64,000 bases of DNA from an uncultured Desulfobacter sp. Lineage in GTDB: Bacteria; Desulfobacterota; Desulfobacteria; Desulfobacterales; Desulfobacteraceae. Position 1 is the stretch's first letter; every line of letters starts with the position of its first letter. The stretch covers positions 1,054,001 through 1,118,000 of the forward strand of contig NZ_OY762929.1 in assembly GCF_963666675.1 (NCBI RefSeq), written 5' to 3'. The notes under the pieces were generated by a model, which saw only the letters and a program-made list of their open reading frames with translations, had not been told where the DNA came from and ran no database searches. Of the stretch, positions 17,553-25,627 are shown in pieces. Made by a program: the position numbers and the translations under genes.

Positions 17553-17665
17553 GGGCTTGATCATAAGATCGGCCATATTTTGTAGGGGAAATCCCCCTGT
17601 GGTTGCCCTCGTTAGGGCAGGCACAGGGGCCTGCCCCTACAATGGCCGACGTTAGAACCCATCCC
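17553..17665 (+). repeat. Repeat A copy 3, 20 bp upstream of the channel-ArsC gene
   Basis: Starts GGGCTTGATCATAAG and ends near AGAACCCATCCC; the last bases have drifted from AAGCCC. Flanking octamers (AAATTTGG, AATTTTTT) match only partly. It lies between the aqp-arsC start and whatever promoter served that gene, and its translation creates a false N-terminal extension. Confidence 0.85.
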
Positions 17666-17999
17666 AATTTTTTTTAATCATACCACGCTGCCAACGAACG
17701 CGAGCAATAATCCCAGGGTAAATATAAACTGATAATATGAGAATTGTGCTAGCGATATCTCATCTTCTTTGCGCGTTTATGCTTTGCATTGAAATTTAAT
17801 ACTAAATGGTTCCAAACTGTCCAATTGGGTCAACGCCATGCTGCACATCGACAACTGGGAAACGGCTTTTGTTGAAGCCATTGGAAATGCTTTTAATCAT
17901 AATTTAACCCAATCCATAACTTTTAATAACACAGATGAGATAATCGTATTCTGAAGATTGTTTTAGGAATGCACGGCAAAAGATATCAAGGAGATTATG
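17666..17999. other. Intergenic region without a supported gene
   Basis: A+T-rich. From 17838 to 17955 a 38-codon plus-strand frame (MLHIDNWETAFVEAIG...) looks faintly protein-like but has no ribosome site or known domain; it may be a gene remnant. An AAGGAG site at 17988-17993 belongs to the small gene that starts at 18000. Confidence 0.5.
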
Positions 18000-18185
18000 A
18001 TGAATAAAGTACCCAAGGATGAGTTCGATAGTCTTCGGCACATGGAACAACATAAAGTTTTTGGGCATCATTTGAAGTCGTGGGCTTGGACAGAAGAAAA
18101 TCATCAACATGACAGCCTGTTAATCTCAATACAAAATCAATCCGAATCCAAACAGGGGAAATATTATCAGGATATATGTGCCTGA
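18000..18185 (+). CDS. Small hypothetical protein
   Basis: A 61-residue hydrophilic protein, rich in His, Gln, Ser and Glu, with no membrane segment and one cysteine three residues from the end (YYQDICA). It matches no family that I know. AAGGAG lies six bases before ATG 18000; a second ATG three bases upstream is too close to that site. The initiation signal is the main reason to call it. It is followed by 177 bases and then the Fe-S carrier-like gene in the same direction. Confidence 0.45.
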   Translation: MNKVPKDEFDSLRHMEQHKVFGHHLKSWAWTEENHQHDSLLISIQNQSESKQGKYYQDICA

Positions 18186-18282
18186 TACATCGGATTTTAG
18201 ATTTGCATCAAACCACAGGCAGGCTAAAAACTTTTCCCTAGGTATCCTGGCGACATTGACTTGCATCTGAATCAGATATAGT

Positions 18283-18288
18283 TATACT
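18283..18288 (+). promoter_or_regulatory. Possible promoter of the A-type carrier gene
   Basis: TATACT at 18283-18288 has TTGCAT 16 bases upstream (18261-18266), overlapping a TTGACT. It lies about 75 bases before the next start codon. Moderate match only. Confidence 0.35.
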
Positions 18289-18362
18289 GATGGTTATGGG
18301 TCGACTTGGATTATGGAGCATTCAGGTTCAACCACACAACAAAACCAGAAGGAGAGATTTAG

Positions 18363-18671
18363 ATGATAAATGTAACCAAACCTGCCCAGGAGCAGGTCAG
18401 ACAATATTTTGAAGGTAAGGAAATTACCCCCATCAGAATTTTTCTTAACAGCGCCGGTTGCGGCGGCCCAAGTCTTGCCATGGCCCTGGACGAGAAAAAA
18501 GATACCGATGCCGTGTTTACCTTTGATGATGTGGAGTACATCATGGATAAGGACCTGCTGGAGAAAGCAAGTCCGGTGGATGTTGATTTTGAAGGGACGG
18601 GGTTTCGCCTTGAGTCAAGTATTAAGCCGCCTGAGGGGTGTTCAGGGTGCGGCAGCGGAAGCTGCTGCTAA
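18363..18671 (+). CDS. HesB/IscA-like Fe-S protein with Cys-rich tail
   Basis: A 102-residue A-type carrier-like protein. Cys33 sits in LNSAGCGGPSLAMALDE, and the C-terminus is CSGCGSGSCC with Cys93, 96, 101 and 102. Canonical IscA has three cysteines (one central, a C-x-C pair at the end), so the tail here is non-canonical. The central motif closely resembles that of HesB-like selenoproteins known from deltaproteobacteria, in which selenocysteine occupies the Cys33 position; this is the cysteine form. An AGGAG site precedes the ATG. No isc or suf genes are adjacent, so the partner is unclear. Confidence 0.8.
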   Translation: MINVTKPAQEQVRQYFEGKEITPIRIFLNSAGCGGPSLAMALDEKKDTDAVFTFDDVEYIMDKDLLEKASPVDVDFEGTGFRLESSIKPPEGCSGCGSGSCC

Positions 18672-18739
18672 TGTTTGAACTGCACGACAGCGGGGCTCAT
18701 GTCCACAAAGTCACTCAACCGCGGCGTTGCTTCACAGAG

Positions 18740-18777
18740 TTAAAATCCTCACGTACTTGAGTACGCTCCGGTTTTAG
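18740..18777. repeat. Imperfect palindrome with CGTACTTGAGTACG core
   Basis: TTAAAATCCTCACGTACT reads against TGAGTACGCTCCGGTTTTAG as an imperfect inverted repeat, with six perfect inner pairs and matching AAAA/TTTT ends. It abuts repeat A copy 4. It could be a terminator for the upstream gene or another small repeat. Confidence 0.4.
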
Positions 18778-18782
18778 ATTTT

Positions 18783-18897
18783 GGGTTTGGTTCTAACGTT
18801 GGCCATTATTGTAGGGGCAGGTCCCTGTGCCTGCCCTAACGGGGGCAACCACAGGGGATTGCCCCTACAGAAGGTGGCCGAGCTTATGATCAAACCC
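18783..18897 (-). repeat. Repeat A copy 4
   Basis: Reverse-oriented full copy, GGGTTTGGTTCTAACG to TTATGATCAAACCC. Flanking octamers TAGATTTT (18775-18782) and TAAATTTT (18898-18905) match at seven of eight positions. The region 18672-19035 otherwise holds only the palindrome at 18740 and no gene I can support. Confidence 0.87.
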
Positions 18898-19035
18898 TAA
18901 ATTTTTATGCGCCTTGCATCTGGGCAACTTTGTGGGCATGTGCCCCTCTGTCGAGCCCTGCAAGCACCGGGCTTTCTTCAAGTAGTAATAATATTTGAGT
19001 CTTTCGTACAGGCTGTTACCCGGCGCCTTTGGCGG

Positions 19036-19977
19036 TTAGGTCTCAGCCTGTTCTGGTTCAATCGCCTGCCCATCTATGTGTGTTGCCTCGCACTGCGCCT
19101 GCATCCGCTGGGTATGAAGTACCCGGATCATGCCGTCGGCAAGCCCCTGCATGGGAACGTGGATCTTTTCGCAACGGCCCCAGGCCATGGCTTTAAGGTA
19201 AATCTGTGCCCCCGGAATGATAACGTCTGCCCGGTCCGGTTTCAAATTAAACTGTCTCATCCGTTCTTCCAGTTCATAATTCGCCAGTTCATCCCGGATT
19301 TTTTTTATTTTTTTTCGCGTCACCCATGTCCCGGGACGGCCCTTGGCCAGCTTAAACAGCTTATTGATATTTCCGCCGCTGCCGATGGCCTCCACGGTCT
19401 CATGCCCCCGGGTGTTTTTTTTCAACCACGATTTCATACGATCCCAGTCCTGCTGCCGGGCCCGGTTGTTGAGCAGGCGGATGGTGCCCAGGTTAAAGGA
19501 GCGGCTGGCCTGGACCCTGCCGTCGCAGAATAAGGTGATTTCCGTGCTGCCGCCCCCCACATCCACGAACAAGGCGGATTTTTCCGATGAGGTCATTATC
19601 TTGTGGCGGTTCTGGAAAAGATACCGGGCTTCCTGTCTGCCGTTGATAATGTCAATGTCGATACCGGCCCGCTCCCGGATTTGACGGCATACCTGTCTGC
19701 CGTTCCGGGCGGACCGCATGGCCGATGTGGCACAGGCCTTAACAGCCACAGGCTGATACGCGGCAATGAGCTTTGCAAAACCATCCATGGTTTTCACCAG
19801 CTTGCAGGCCCGTTCATCCGAGATTTTGCCTTGCAAAAACGCATCCTCTCCCAGGCGTATGGGCATACGCATCCAGGAAATTTTTTTAACCCGAAGTCCA
19901 AATTCCTCTTCCGATACCATGGCCAACAGCAGGCGAACGGCATTGGAACCGATGTCGATGGCGGCGTACTTTGTCAT
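19036..19977 (-). CDS. Ppx/GppA-family phosphatase
   Basis: A 313-residue single-module member of the exopolyphosphatase/pppGpp phosphatase family, on the actin-like ATPase fold. It shows AAIDIGSNAVRL at the start, the FVDVGGGSTEIT phosphate loop near the middle and AIGSGGNI. The C-terminal HD-like module of long Ppx enzymes is absent, as in the short bacterial Ppx type. It would hydrolyse polyphosphate or pppGpp; sequence cannot decide. ATG 19977 matches the family N-terminus; the frame reaches 19998, but that would overlap the -35 box of the divergent operon. The divergent CHAD and CYTH genes favour a polyphosphate role. Confidence 0.88.
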   Translation of the reverse strand: MTKYAAIDIGSNAVRLLLAMVSEEEFGLRVKKISWMRMPIRLGEDAFLQGKISDERACKLVKTMDGFAKLIAAYQPVAVKACATSAMRSARNGRQVCRQIRERAGIDIDIINGRQEARYLFQNRHKIMTSSEKSALFVDVGGGSTEITLFCDGRVQASRSFNLGTIRLLNNRARQQDWDRMKSWLKKNTRGHETVEAIGSGGNINKLFKLAKGRPGTWVTRKKIKKIRDELANYELEERMRQFNLKPDRADVIIPGAQIYLKAMAWGRCEKIHVPMQGLADGMIRVLHTQRMQAQCEATHIDGQAIEPEQAET

Positions 19978-19991
19978 TGAATCCATAATAG

Positions 19992-20020
19992 TTGACATCT
20001 TAATTTAATGACGTCATTAT
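19992..20020 (+). promoter_or_regulatory. Promoter and palindromic operator of the RHH-CHAD-ParA-CYTH operon
   Basis: TTGACA (19992-19997), a 17-bp spacer and CATTAT (20015-20020) make a good sigma-70 promoter. A perfect 14-bp palindrome TAATGACGTCATTA (20006-20019) overlaps the spacer and -10 box. The first gene of the operon encodes a ribbon-helix-helix protein, a class that typically binds such palindromes and represses its own promoter, so autoregulation is the natural reading. The same site may also affect the divergent ppx gene. Confidence 0.65.
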
Positions 20021-20056
20021 ATCAAGCGGAGAAACAAAGACTAATAAGGATCTAAC

Positions 20057-20218
20057 ATGGTGAAAATAAAAAAAGTGAATACGTCCTTAAGGCTGGAGAA
20101 GAAAGTGCTAAAGTCGCTTAAAATTCTGGCCATTGAAAAAGAGACCAGTGTTCAGGCCATTATTGAAAACCTGATCCATGAATACATTAAAAAGAACAAG
20201 GGAAAATCAGACCAATGA
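20057..20218 (+). CDS. Ribbon-helix-helix (CopG/ParG-like) small DNA-binding protein
   Basis: A 53-residue protein that small-ORF cut-offs would miss. A short strand (VNTSLRLEKK) is followed by two helices (VLKSLKILAIEKE, then TSVQAIIENLIHEYIKK), the ribbon-helix-helix plan, with a lysine-rich N-terminus. AAGGA is placed six bases before ATG. The stop codon overlaps the ATG of the CHAD gene (ATGA), implying translational coupling. RHH proteins of this size act as dimers that bind palindromic operators, and several work as the centromere-binding or regulatory partner of a ParA ATPase. A ParA-like gene lies two genes downstream. Confidence 0.82.
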   Translation: MVKIKKVNTSLRLEKKVLKSLKILAIEKETSVQAIIENLIHEYIKKNKGKSDQ

Positions 20219-21771
20219 ATCTGCCTCCTCCGCAAACGTTTATGCTGTCGGCCGGCATCAATGTCAAAAAGATAAATGCCCTGTTAAAAGATGCAAAGAT
20301 GACCCTGGCAGGCACTGCATGGGAGTCCCCGGACAAGGATGACGAGGGGACTGTTCTTGATACCTTTGATGCCGCGGTTTACAATTCGGATGCGCTTTTA
20401 ATCCAGACGGAATCCAATCTGACCAGGATCGGCTGGTCGGGGGATGTAACGGTACAGGCTGCGCCGGAATCAAAATGGCAGTTTGCCCGGCAGCTTCCCC
20501 AAGGTCCTGTGCGGGATCTGCTTTTGGATCTGTCTGCCCTGCGGGCCTTTACACCGATCGGCCAGGTGACCATCACCCAGGACACCTTGTCTCTTCTGGA
20601 TGACGAGCAAAAAACCTGCTGCCGCATTGAATCGGTCACGTTGAGTCGTGGAAAGTTTATCTGGACCTGGCTGCGGACCCGTCCCATGCGCGGTTACAGC
20701 GACAGCCACACCCTGATCTGCGACATTTTGAAAAATATGGAAAAACCTGTGCTTCCGGCACAAGCGCTTAAGCTCAGGATTTCGGGATATACATCCAAGC
20801 CGGTTATTCAGCTGTCTGAAACAGCCCCTGCCAGACAGGGCCTTTGTACGATCGTTCAGACTTTTTTGCAGGTCACACGACAGAACGAACCCGGGCTCAT
20901 TGATGATCTGGACACCGAATTCCTTCACCAGTGGCGGGTCAGTCTGCGCAAAGTACGTTCCGTGCTTACCCTGTTCAAAGGGGTGGTCGCCGCCGAAACC
21001 CTGGATCAACTGAAACTGGATTTCAAGGAGATCATGCAGGATACCAACGTGATGCGGGACCGGGATGTTTACCTCTTGTCCAAGGACGATTATTTTGCCC
21101 TGGTCCCCCCCCAGGCCCACCCGGGCCTTGAGGTGCTGTTTGAGCTGCTGCAGCAGGATCGGGATGAGTCCTACCAAAAGGTTAAGGCCATGCTTAAGTC
21201 CAGGGAATACAAAAAACAGATAAAATCCATCCAGAAATTATTTGAGGACCCCAAGGCGTTGCCCAAAGGCCCCAAGGCCGATGCGCCGTCCAAACTGTTT
21301 GCTGCGGACCTTGTTTTGAAACGCTATAAAAAGGTGTGCAGGCTTGCCAAAAACATTACCGAGAAGACACCGGATGAAACCATTCATGAGCTGCGTATCC
21401 AGTGCAAAAAGTTACGCTACCTGATTGAATCGTCCCAGCCGTTATTTGAAGATAAGGCGGTAAAGAAATTGCTTAAAACACTCAAAGGACTTCAGGAGCA
21501 TTTAGGCAGTTTTAACGATCAGTCTGTCCAGCAGGCCACTTTGGCCCAGTGTCTCGACCGTTATCCGGGTTCCGGGTCCAATGCCACGGCCCTGGCCGAA
21601 AGTATCGGGGCGTTGACGGCCATGCTGTACCGCAAACAACTGGCAGAGCGCCGGATGATTATTGAAAATTTGTCCCGGTTTTACAGCCCGGATACCCAGG
21701 GGGCGTTTAATGCCCTGTTTGATTTAAAAACGAAAACGACCAAACAAGCCAAACCCCAGGTTGATTCATAG
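20215..21771 (+). CDS. CHAD-domain protein with degenerate CYTH-like N-terminus
   Basis: A 518-residue protein. The C-terminal part (about 212-500) is a CHAD helical domain with its conserved basic/His motifs, FLHQWRVSLRKVRS near residue 237 and IHELRIQCKKLRYLIE near 388. CHAD domains bind polyphosphate and locate to polyphosphate granules. The N-terminal 200 residues have the spacing of a CYTH/triphosphate-tunnel domain (DTFDAAVYNSDALLI...) but lack the ExExK signature, so they are probably non-catalytic. It is coupled to the RHH gene upstream and ends 14 bases before the ParA-like gene. Likely role: polyphosphate-binding scaffold (inference). Confidence 0.87.
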   Translation: MNLPPPQTFMLSAGINVKKINALLKDAKMTLAGTAWESPDKDDEGTVLDTFDAAVYNSDALLIQTESNLTRIGWSGDVTVQAAPESKWQFARQLPQGPVRDLLLDLSALRAFTPIGQVTITQDTLSLLDDEQKTCCRIESVTLSRGKFIWTWLRTRPMRGYSDSHTLICDILKNMEKPVLPAQALKLRISGYTSKPVIQLSETAPARQGLCTIVQTFLQVTRQNEPGLIDDLDTEFLHQWRVSLRKVRSVLTLFKGVVAAETLDQLKLDFKEIMQDTNVMRDRDVYLLSKDDYFALVPPQAHPGLEVLFELLQQDRDESYQKVKAMLKSREYKKQIKSIQKLFEDPKALPKGPKADAPSKLFAADLVLKRYKKVCRLAKNITEKTPDETIHELRIQCKKLRYLIESSQPLFEDKAVKKLLKTLKGLQEHLGSFNDQSVQQATLAQCLDRYPGSGSNATALAESIGALTAMLYRKQLAERRMIIENLSRFYSPDTQGAFNALFDLKTKTTKQAKPQVDS

Positions 21772-21784
21772 GGAGATAAAGATT

Positions 21785-22519
21785 ATGAAACTTATTGCCT
21801 GTTATTCCAATAAAGGCGGTGTGGGAAAAACCGCTGCCTCGGTCAACCTGGCATATGCCAGTGCGTTAAGCGGCAACCGGACACTTTTGTGCGACCTTGA
21901 TCCCCAGGGGGCCTCAGGGTTCTATTTTCGTGTGAAACCGTCCGAAAAACTGAAAAAAAACACCTTTTTTGAAGATACGAAAAAATTTGCCGGTGCCATC
22001 AGAGAAAGTGATTTTGAAAATCTGGACCTTTTGCCGGCCAATATGAGTTTCAGGGATTTTGATATTTTTTTGTCCCGGATGAAAAAGAGCCGTTCCCGGC
22101 TGAACAAGGTCTTAAAACCGGTGGACGGTGAGTATGACGTTGTCCTTTTGGACTGTCCCCCTAATATTTCACTGCTTTCGGAAAATGTATTCAAGGTGGC
22201 GGACCGTATTGTGGTGCCGGTGATCCCCACCACATTATCCCAGAGAACCCTGGAGCAATTGTATGTGTTTTTTAAAAAGCAGGGATACAAGTCTTCCAAG
22301 ATCTTTCCGTTTTTCTCCATGGTCCAGCAGAATAAATCCCTGCACACTGACACCATGGAAGAGATCCGGGCCGGACACGCGCAGGTGATGAACACCTGGA
22401 TACCTTTTTCCACTCATATTGAGCGCATGGGGGTCCACAGGGCACCGGCGCTGTCCTATGCCGGCAAAGAAGGGGCGGTGGCGGCCTACGCTCAATTGTG
22501 GCAGGAAGTTCAGAATTAA
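21785..22519 (+). CDS. ParA/MinD-family ATPase
   Basis: A 244-residue P-loop ATPase with the deviant Walker A KGGVGKT that carries the signature lysine, the A' motif LLCDLDPQGA and Walker B VVLLDCPP. There is no N-terminal DNA-binding domain, as in small chromosomal or cargo-positioning ParAs. Such ATPases form dynamic dimers on the nucleoid or membrane and move plasmids, carboxysomes, chemoreceptor arrays or storage granules. The frame starts at 21761, but ATG 21785 follows GGGAG and gives the family N-terminus. Sited between CHAD and CYTH genes, with an RHH gene first in the operon, it is a candidate for placing polyphosphate bodies. The cargo is inferred from context only. Confidence 0.88.
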   Translation: MKLIACYSNKGGVGKTAASVNLAYASALSGNRTLLCDLDPQGASGFYFRVKPSEKLKKNTFFEDTKKFAGAIRESDFENLDLLPANMSFRDFDIFLSRMKKSRSRLNKVLKPVDGEYDVVLLDCPPNISLLSENVFKVADRIVVPVIPTTLSQRTLEQLYVFFKKQGYKSSKIFPFFSMVQQNKSLHTDTMEEIRAGHAQVMNTWIPFSTHIERMGVHRAPALSYAGKEGAVAAYAQLWQEVQN

Positions 22520-22535
22520 GGGACGGGGCATTATC

Positions 22536-23003
22536 ATGAAAGAGATCGAACGAAAGTTTCTGCTCGCAAAAATGCCGGACATTGACCTGCAGTCCACCAC
22601 CTGCATCCGCCAGGGTTATATTTCCAAATCCAGTGATTCTGTTGAGATCAGGCTTCGTCAGAAAGGCGATGCGTTTTTCATGACGTTTAAGCGGGGACAG
22701 GGCCTTGTGCGGGATGAAGCGGAAATCAAAATTGATGCGTCGGATTTTAATCATCTATGGCCGTTGACCCGGGACCGCCGGGTGGAAAAACAACGGTCCA
22801 AGGCTATTCTTGAAAACGGTCTTGTTGTTGAAATCGATGAATTTTCAGGGGTGCTTGCAGGCCTCTTGTTGTGTGAAGTGGAGTTTGGTGATGAGACCCG
22901 GGCCAAGGCCTTTGTTCCGCCCCAATGGTTTGGGGCGGATGTGACCGAAGATGGCCGGTATAAAAATAAAAGCCTTGCCGAGAAGGGGCTTCCCCCAATT
23001 TAG
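22536..23003 (+). CDS. CYTH-domain (triphosphate tunnel metalloenzyme) protein
   Basis: A 155-residue protein of usual single-CYTH length. The defining EIERK (E-x-E-x-K) motif is at residues 3-7, followed by alternating charged strands (EIRLRQKG, FFMTFKRG, DEAEIKI, VVEIDEF, CEVEF) that line the tunnel. Members hydrolyse inorganic tripolyphosphate, thiamine triphosphate or make cyclic AMP; small bacterial ones are usually tripolyphosphatases. It starts 16 bases after the ParA-like gene and ends the operon. Together with CHAD and Ppx this points to polyphosphate metabolism. Confidence 0.9.
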   Translation: MKEIERKFLLAKMPDIDLQSTTCIRQGYISKSSDSVEIRLRQKGDAFFMTFKRGQGLVRDEAEIKIDASDFNHLWPLTRDRRVEKQRSKAILENGLVVEIDEFSGVLAGLLLCEVEFGDETRAKAFVPPQWFGADVTEDGRYKNKSLAEKGLPPI

Positions 23004-23013
23004 ATATATAAAC

Positions 23014-23580
23014 TTAAATCTGACCCAGGAGTTTGCGGGCAAATTCACTCGCCTGGGCTTTAACGGACTCATCCATCTGATCCGGGGTTGAGCATCCGCC
23101 AACAAACAACTCTGCGGCCTTGATTGATTTGTGGTATTTCTGGATTCTGCCGAATGCGGTGAAGGCTTCTGCCGCGTTGTTCTCAAACGGTCCGCCACCG
23201 GTCACCAACAGTCCCTGGCGCTGACCCTCCACAAGGGAGATGTGTTCGGGTGCTGTGGCATACAGGCTGTATGTCCGGTCGATGACGGCTTTGAGCTGGG
23301 CATTCACGCCCCAGAAATATAAGGGGGAAGAGAAGACAACGGCCTGGGCTTTGATCATCTTTTCCATGATTTCAGACATATCATCTTTTTGGATACAGCC
23401 CGGGGCATCCTTGATCTCTTTGCATTTGGCACAGCCCATGCATCCTTTCAGATTTTTGGTGTGCAGATAAACAGTCTCCGCATCATGGCCAAGATTGATC
23501 AGCTCCTCGTTCACCCATTTGAGCACCTGTGCCGTGTTTCCATTTTTTTTGGCACCGCCCTGGAGCAGCAGTATGTTCAT
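23014..23580 (-). CDS. Flavodoxin-fold NAD(P)H-dependent oxidoreductase, Fe-S flavoprotein-like
   Basis: A 188-residue flavodoxin-like fold (MNILLLQGGAKKNGNTA phosphate loop, SSPLYFWGVNAQLKAVIDR). A compact cysteine cluster C47-x2-C50-x2-C53-x8-C62 sits after the second strand, like the [4Fe-4S] site of iron-sulfur flavoproteins of anaerobes. It should carry FMN and probably one cluster and pass electrons between ferredoxin and small acceptors. AAGGAG supports the start. It is convergent with the polyphosphate operon, with 10 bases between, so no shared role is implied. Confidence 0.82.
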   Translation of the reverse strand: MNILLLQGGAKKNGNTAQVLKWVNEELINLGHDAETVYLHTKNLKGCMGCAKCKEIKDAPGCIQKDDMSEIMEKMIKAQAVVFSSPLYFWGVNAQLKAVIDRTYSLYATAPEHISLVEGQRQGLLVTGGGPFENNAAEAFTAFGRIQKYHKSIKAAELFVGGCSTPDQMDESVKAQASEFARKLLGQI

Positions 23581-23926
23581 TTTTTTCTCCTTGTTTTAGA
23601 AATGTTCTATCTGTTGTTTTCATGTCACAATTTAGATCAGCAACCGCACTTGTCAATGGGGATAATACAAAAGCGGTTATTCCGGTCGACATGGGCAAAG
23701 GATTGACTTTTTGCTTAATCACCCTCATATTCAATGGTATTGTAGCGGTTTCGGGATTCTTAAACAGGCCGGGTTGGGGACAACTTCTTTTGACCCTGGC
23801 CTTTTCCGCTTTTCCCCGTAAAGGGTGAAAGAAACCGTTAAGGCGTAAAAAGGCTTCCACCATATCCAAATTACGTCACCGTTCTTCAATATTTTTAAGC
23901 AATACAGAAAAATACAAGGGGCGTCC
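23581..23926. other. Intergenic region, no gene seen
   Basis: This lies between the flavoprotein gene and korA, which diverge. Frames here are short and lack ribosome sites. It should contain both promoters, but I could not pick a convincing -35/-10 pair. Confidence 0.5.
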
Positions 23927-25627
23927 ATGAAAACTGATGTAACACTAAAAATTGCAGGTGCGGCAGGGCAGGGTATTCAAACCATTGGCGATCTGCTCTC
24001 CGAAGTGTGTCACCAAAGCGGTTTGTTTACCTTCTCCGTTGATGATTTTGAATCAAGGGTCAGGGGTGGGTCTAATTTCAACCTGATGCGAATCAGCGAC
24101 AAGGAGGTTGCCGCCCCCGGCAACAGGATTGATATTCTTGTCTGCATTGATAAAGATTCCTATGCGTTGCATAAAGATCAGCTGCGCCCGGACGGCATTG
24201 CCATTGTCAATGCGGATAAATCCGAAACAGAAAGCAAGACACGTTTTGAGATCCCCTTGATGAAACTGGCCCAAGAGGCCGGGGGAAAAATTACGGCCAA
24301 TACAGTGGCCGCAGGGGCTGTGCTTTCCATACTTGGTACGCCGTTCAGTCTGCTGGCGGATTTGTTGAAAGAGCGGTTTGCCGCCAAGGGAGAGAAAGTG
24401 GTGGCCCTGAATATGGCCGCAGCCGAGAAAGGATTTGAGGCGGCCAAGGATTTAAGCCTGGCCACGGGATTCACCTGGGAGACCAAGGCGGTCAACAACG
24501 TCATTCTCAGCGGCGCCAAGGCCGCCGCCCTGGGGGCACTGGCCTCGGACTGTAGATTTTTCCCCTTTTACCCCATGAGCCCGGCCACGGGTGTGCTCAC
24601 CAATGTGGTCTCCTATGCCGACAAGCTGCCCGTTGTTGTGGAGCAGGCAGAAGATGAGATTGCCGCCGTGGTCATGGCCATCGGGGCCTCCTTTGCCGGT
24701 GTCCGGTCCATGACCGCAACCTCGGGCGGCGGCTTTTGTCTGATGACCGAAGGGCTGGGGCTTGCCGCCATGACCGAAACCCCGCTGGTGATCCTCAATG
24801 CCCAGCGTCCGGGGCCTGCAACAGGGCTTCCCACCCGAACCGGCCAGGCGGATCTGCTCTTTTCCATCCACGCCTCCCAGGATGAGTTCCCCAGATTTGT
24901 TTTTGCCCCGGGCACACCGGTTGAAACCTTTGAGACCATGAAAAAGGCGTTTCATCTGTCGGAAAAATACCAGGTTCCGGCCATTGTACTCCTGGATCAG
25001 TTTCTGGCGGATTTCAGGATGACGGAGGTCAATACGCTCAAGGTCGATGTGCAAATTGAACGTTTTTATGAGCAGAACAACTCGGGAGATGATGACAATC
25101 CCTATTTACGGTATAAAGTGACAGAGGACGGCGTCTCTCCCCAACGACTGCCAAGTTCCGGGCCGGGGCTTGTCCGGGTTTCGGGCAATGAACATGACCC
25201 AGAAGGCCATATCAGTGAAAATGCTGCCAATAAGATTGCCATGACCCAAAAGCGTGCGGCCAAGCTGCCCGCCATGATCAAAGAGCTGGCGCCCCCGCTG
25301 ATAGAGAACCCCACGGCGTCAACTTTGCTGGTGGGCTGGGGTTCAACAAAAGGAAACATTCTGGAGGCCGTTGAACGGCTCAAGGCCGAGGGTGTAGAGG
25401 TTGGGGCGGCTGTGTTCAAGGATATCTGGCCCATGGACGGACAGGCGGTTAAGGATACATTGGCCGGTAAGCAACTGATCATGGTGGAGCAGAATACATC
25501 CGGGCAGCTGGGCCTTCTGCTGGCCCAGGAAGCGGGTGTCTCTGCCTTTGATTCCATTCTTAAAATTGACGGCAGACCATTTTTCCCGGACTATATTGTT
25601 CAAAAGGTAAAGGAGATTTTAAAATAA
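23927..25627 (+). CDS. korA: 2-oxoacid:ferredoxin oxidoreductase, fused gamma-alpha subunit
   Basis: A 566-residue protein. The gamma domain comes first (about 1-175, with GAAGQGIQTIGDLLSEV), then the alpha domain (about 190-566) with FYPMSPATGVLTNVVSYA and TATSGGGFCLMTEGLG. This is the KorA layout of 2-oxoglutarate or related 2-oxoacid oxidoreductases, which convert a 2-oxoacid and CoA to acyl-CoA with reduction of ferredoxin. Substrate is uncertain (2-oxoglutarate or branched-chain 2-oxoacids). The stop overlaps the korB ATG by one base, so the subunits are coupled. No separate ferredoxin subunit gene is present. Confidence 0.9.
   Translation: MKTDVTLKIAGAAGQGIQTIGDLLSEVCHQSGLFTFSVDDFESRVRGGSNFNLMRISDKEVAAPGNRIDILVCIDKDSYALHKDQLRPDGIAIVNADKSETESKTRFEIPLMKLAQEAGGKITANTVAAGAVLSILGTPFSLLADLLKERFAAKGEKVVALNMAAAEKGFEAAKDLSLATGFTWETKAVNNVILSGAKAAALGALASDCRFFPFYPMSPATGVLTNVVSYADKLPVVVEQAEDEIAAVVMAIGASFAGVRSMTATSGGGFCLMTEGLGLAAMTETPLVILNAQRPGPATGLPTRTGQADLLFSIHASQDEFPRFVFAPGTPVETFETMKKAFHLSEKYQVPAIVLLDQFLADFRMTEVNTLKVDVQIERFYEQNNSGDDDNPYLRYKVTEDGVSPQRLPSSGPGLVRVSGNEHDPEGHISENAANKIAMTQKRAAKLPAMIKELAPPLIENPTASTLLVGWGSTKGNILEAVERLKAEGVEVGAAVFKDIWPMDGQAVKDTLAGKQLIMVEQNTSGQLGLLLAQEAGVSAFDSILKIDGRPFFPDYIVQKVKEILK

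Noticed and set aside
17533..17667. 45-codon N-terminal extension of the channel-ArsC protein
   Set aside because: The extension is translated repeat A. The family N-terminus starts at the later ATG.
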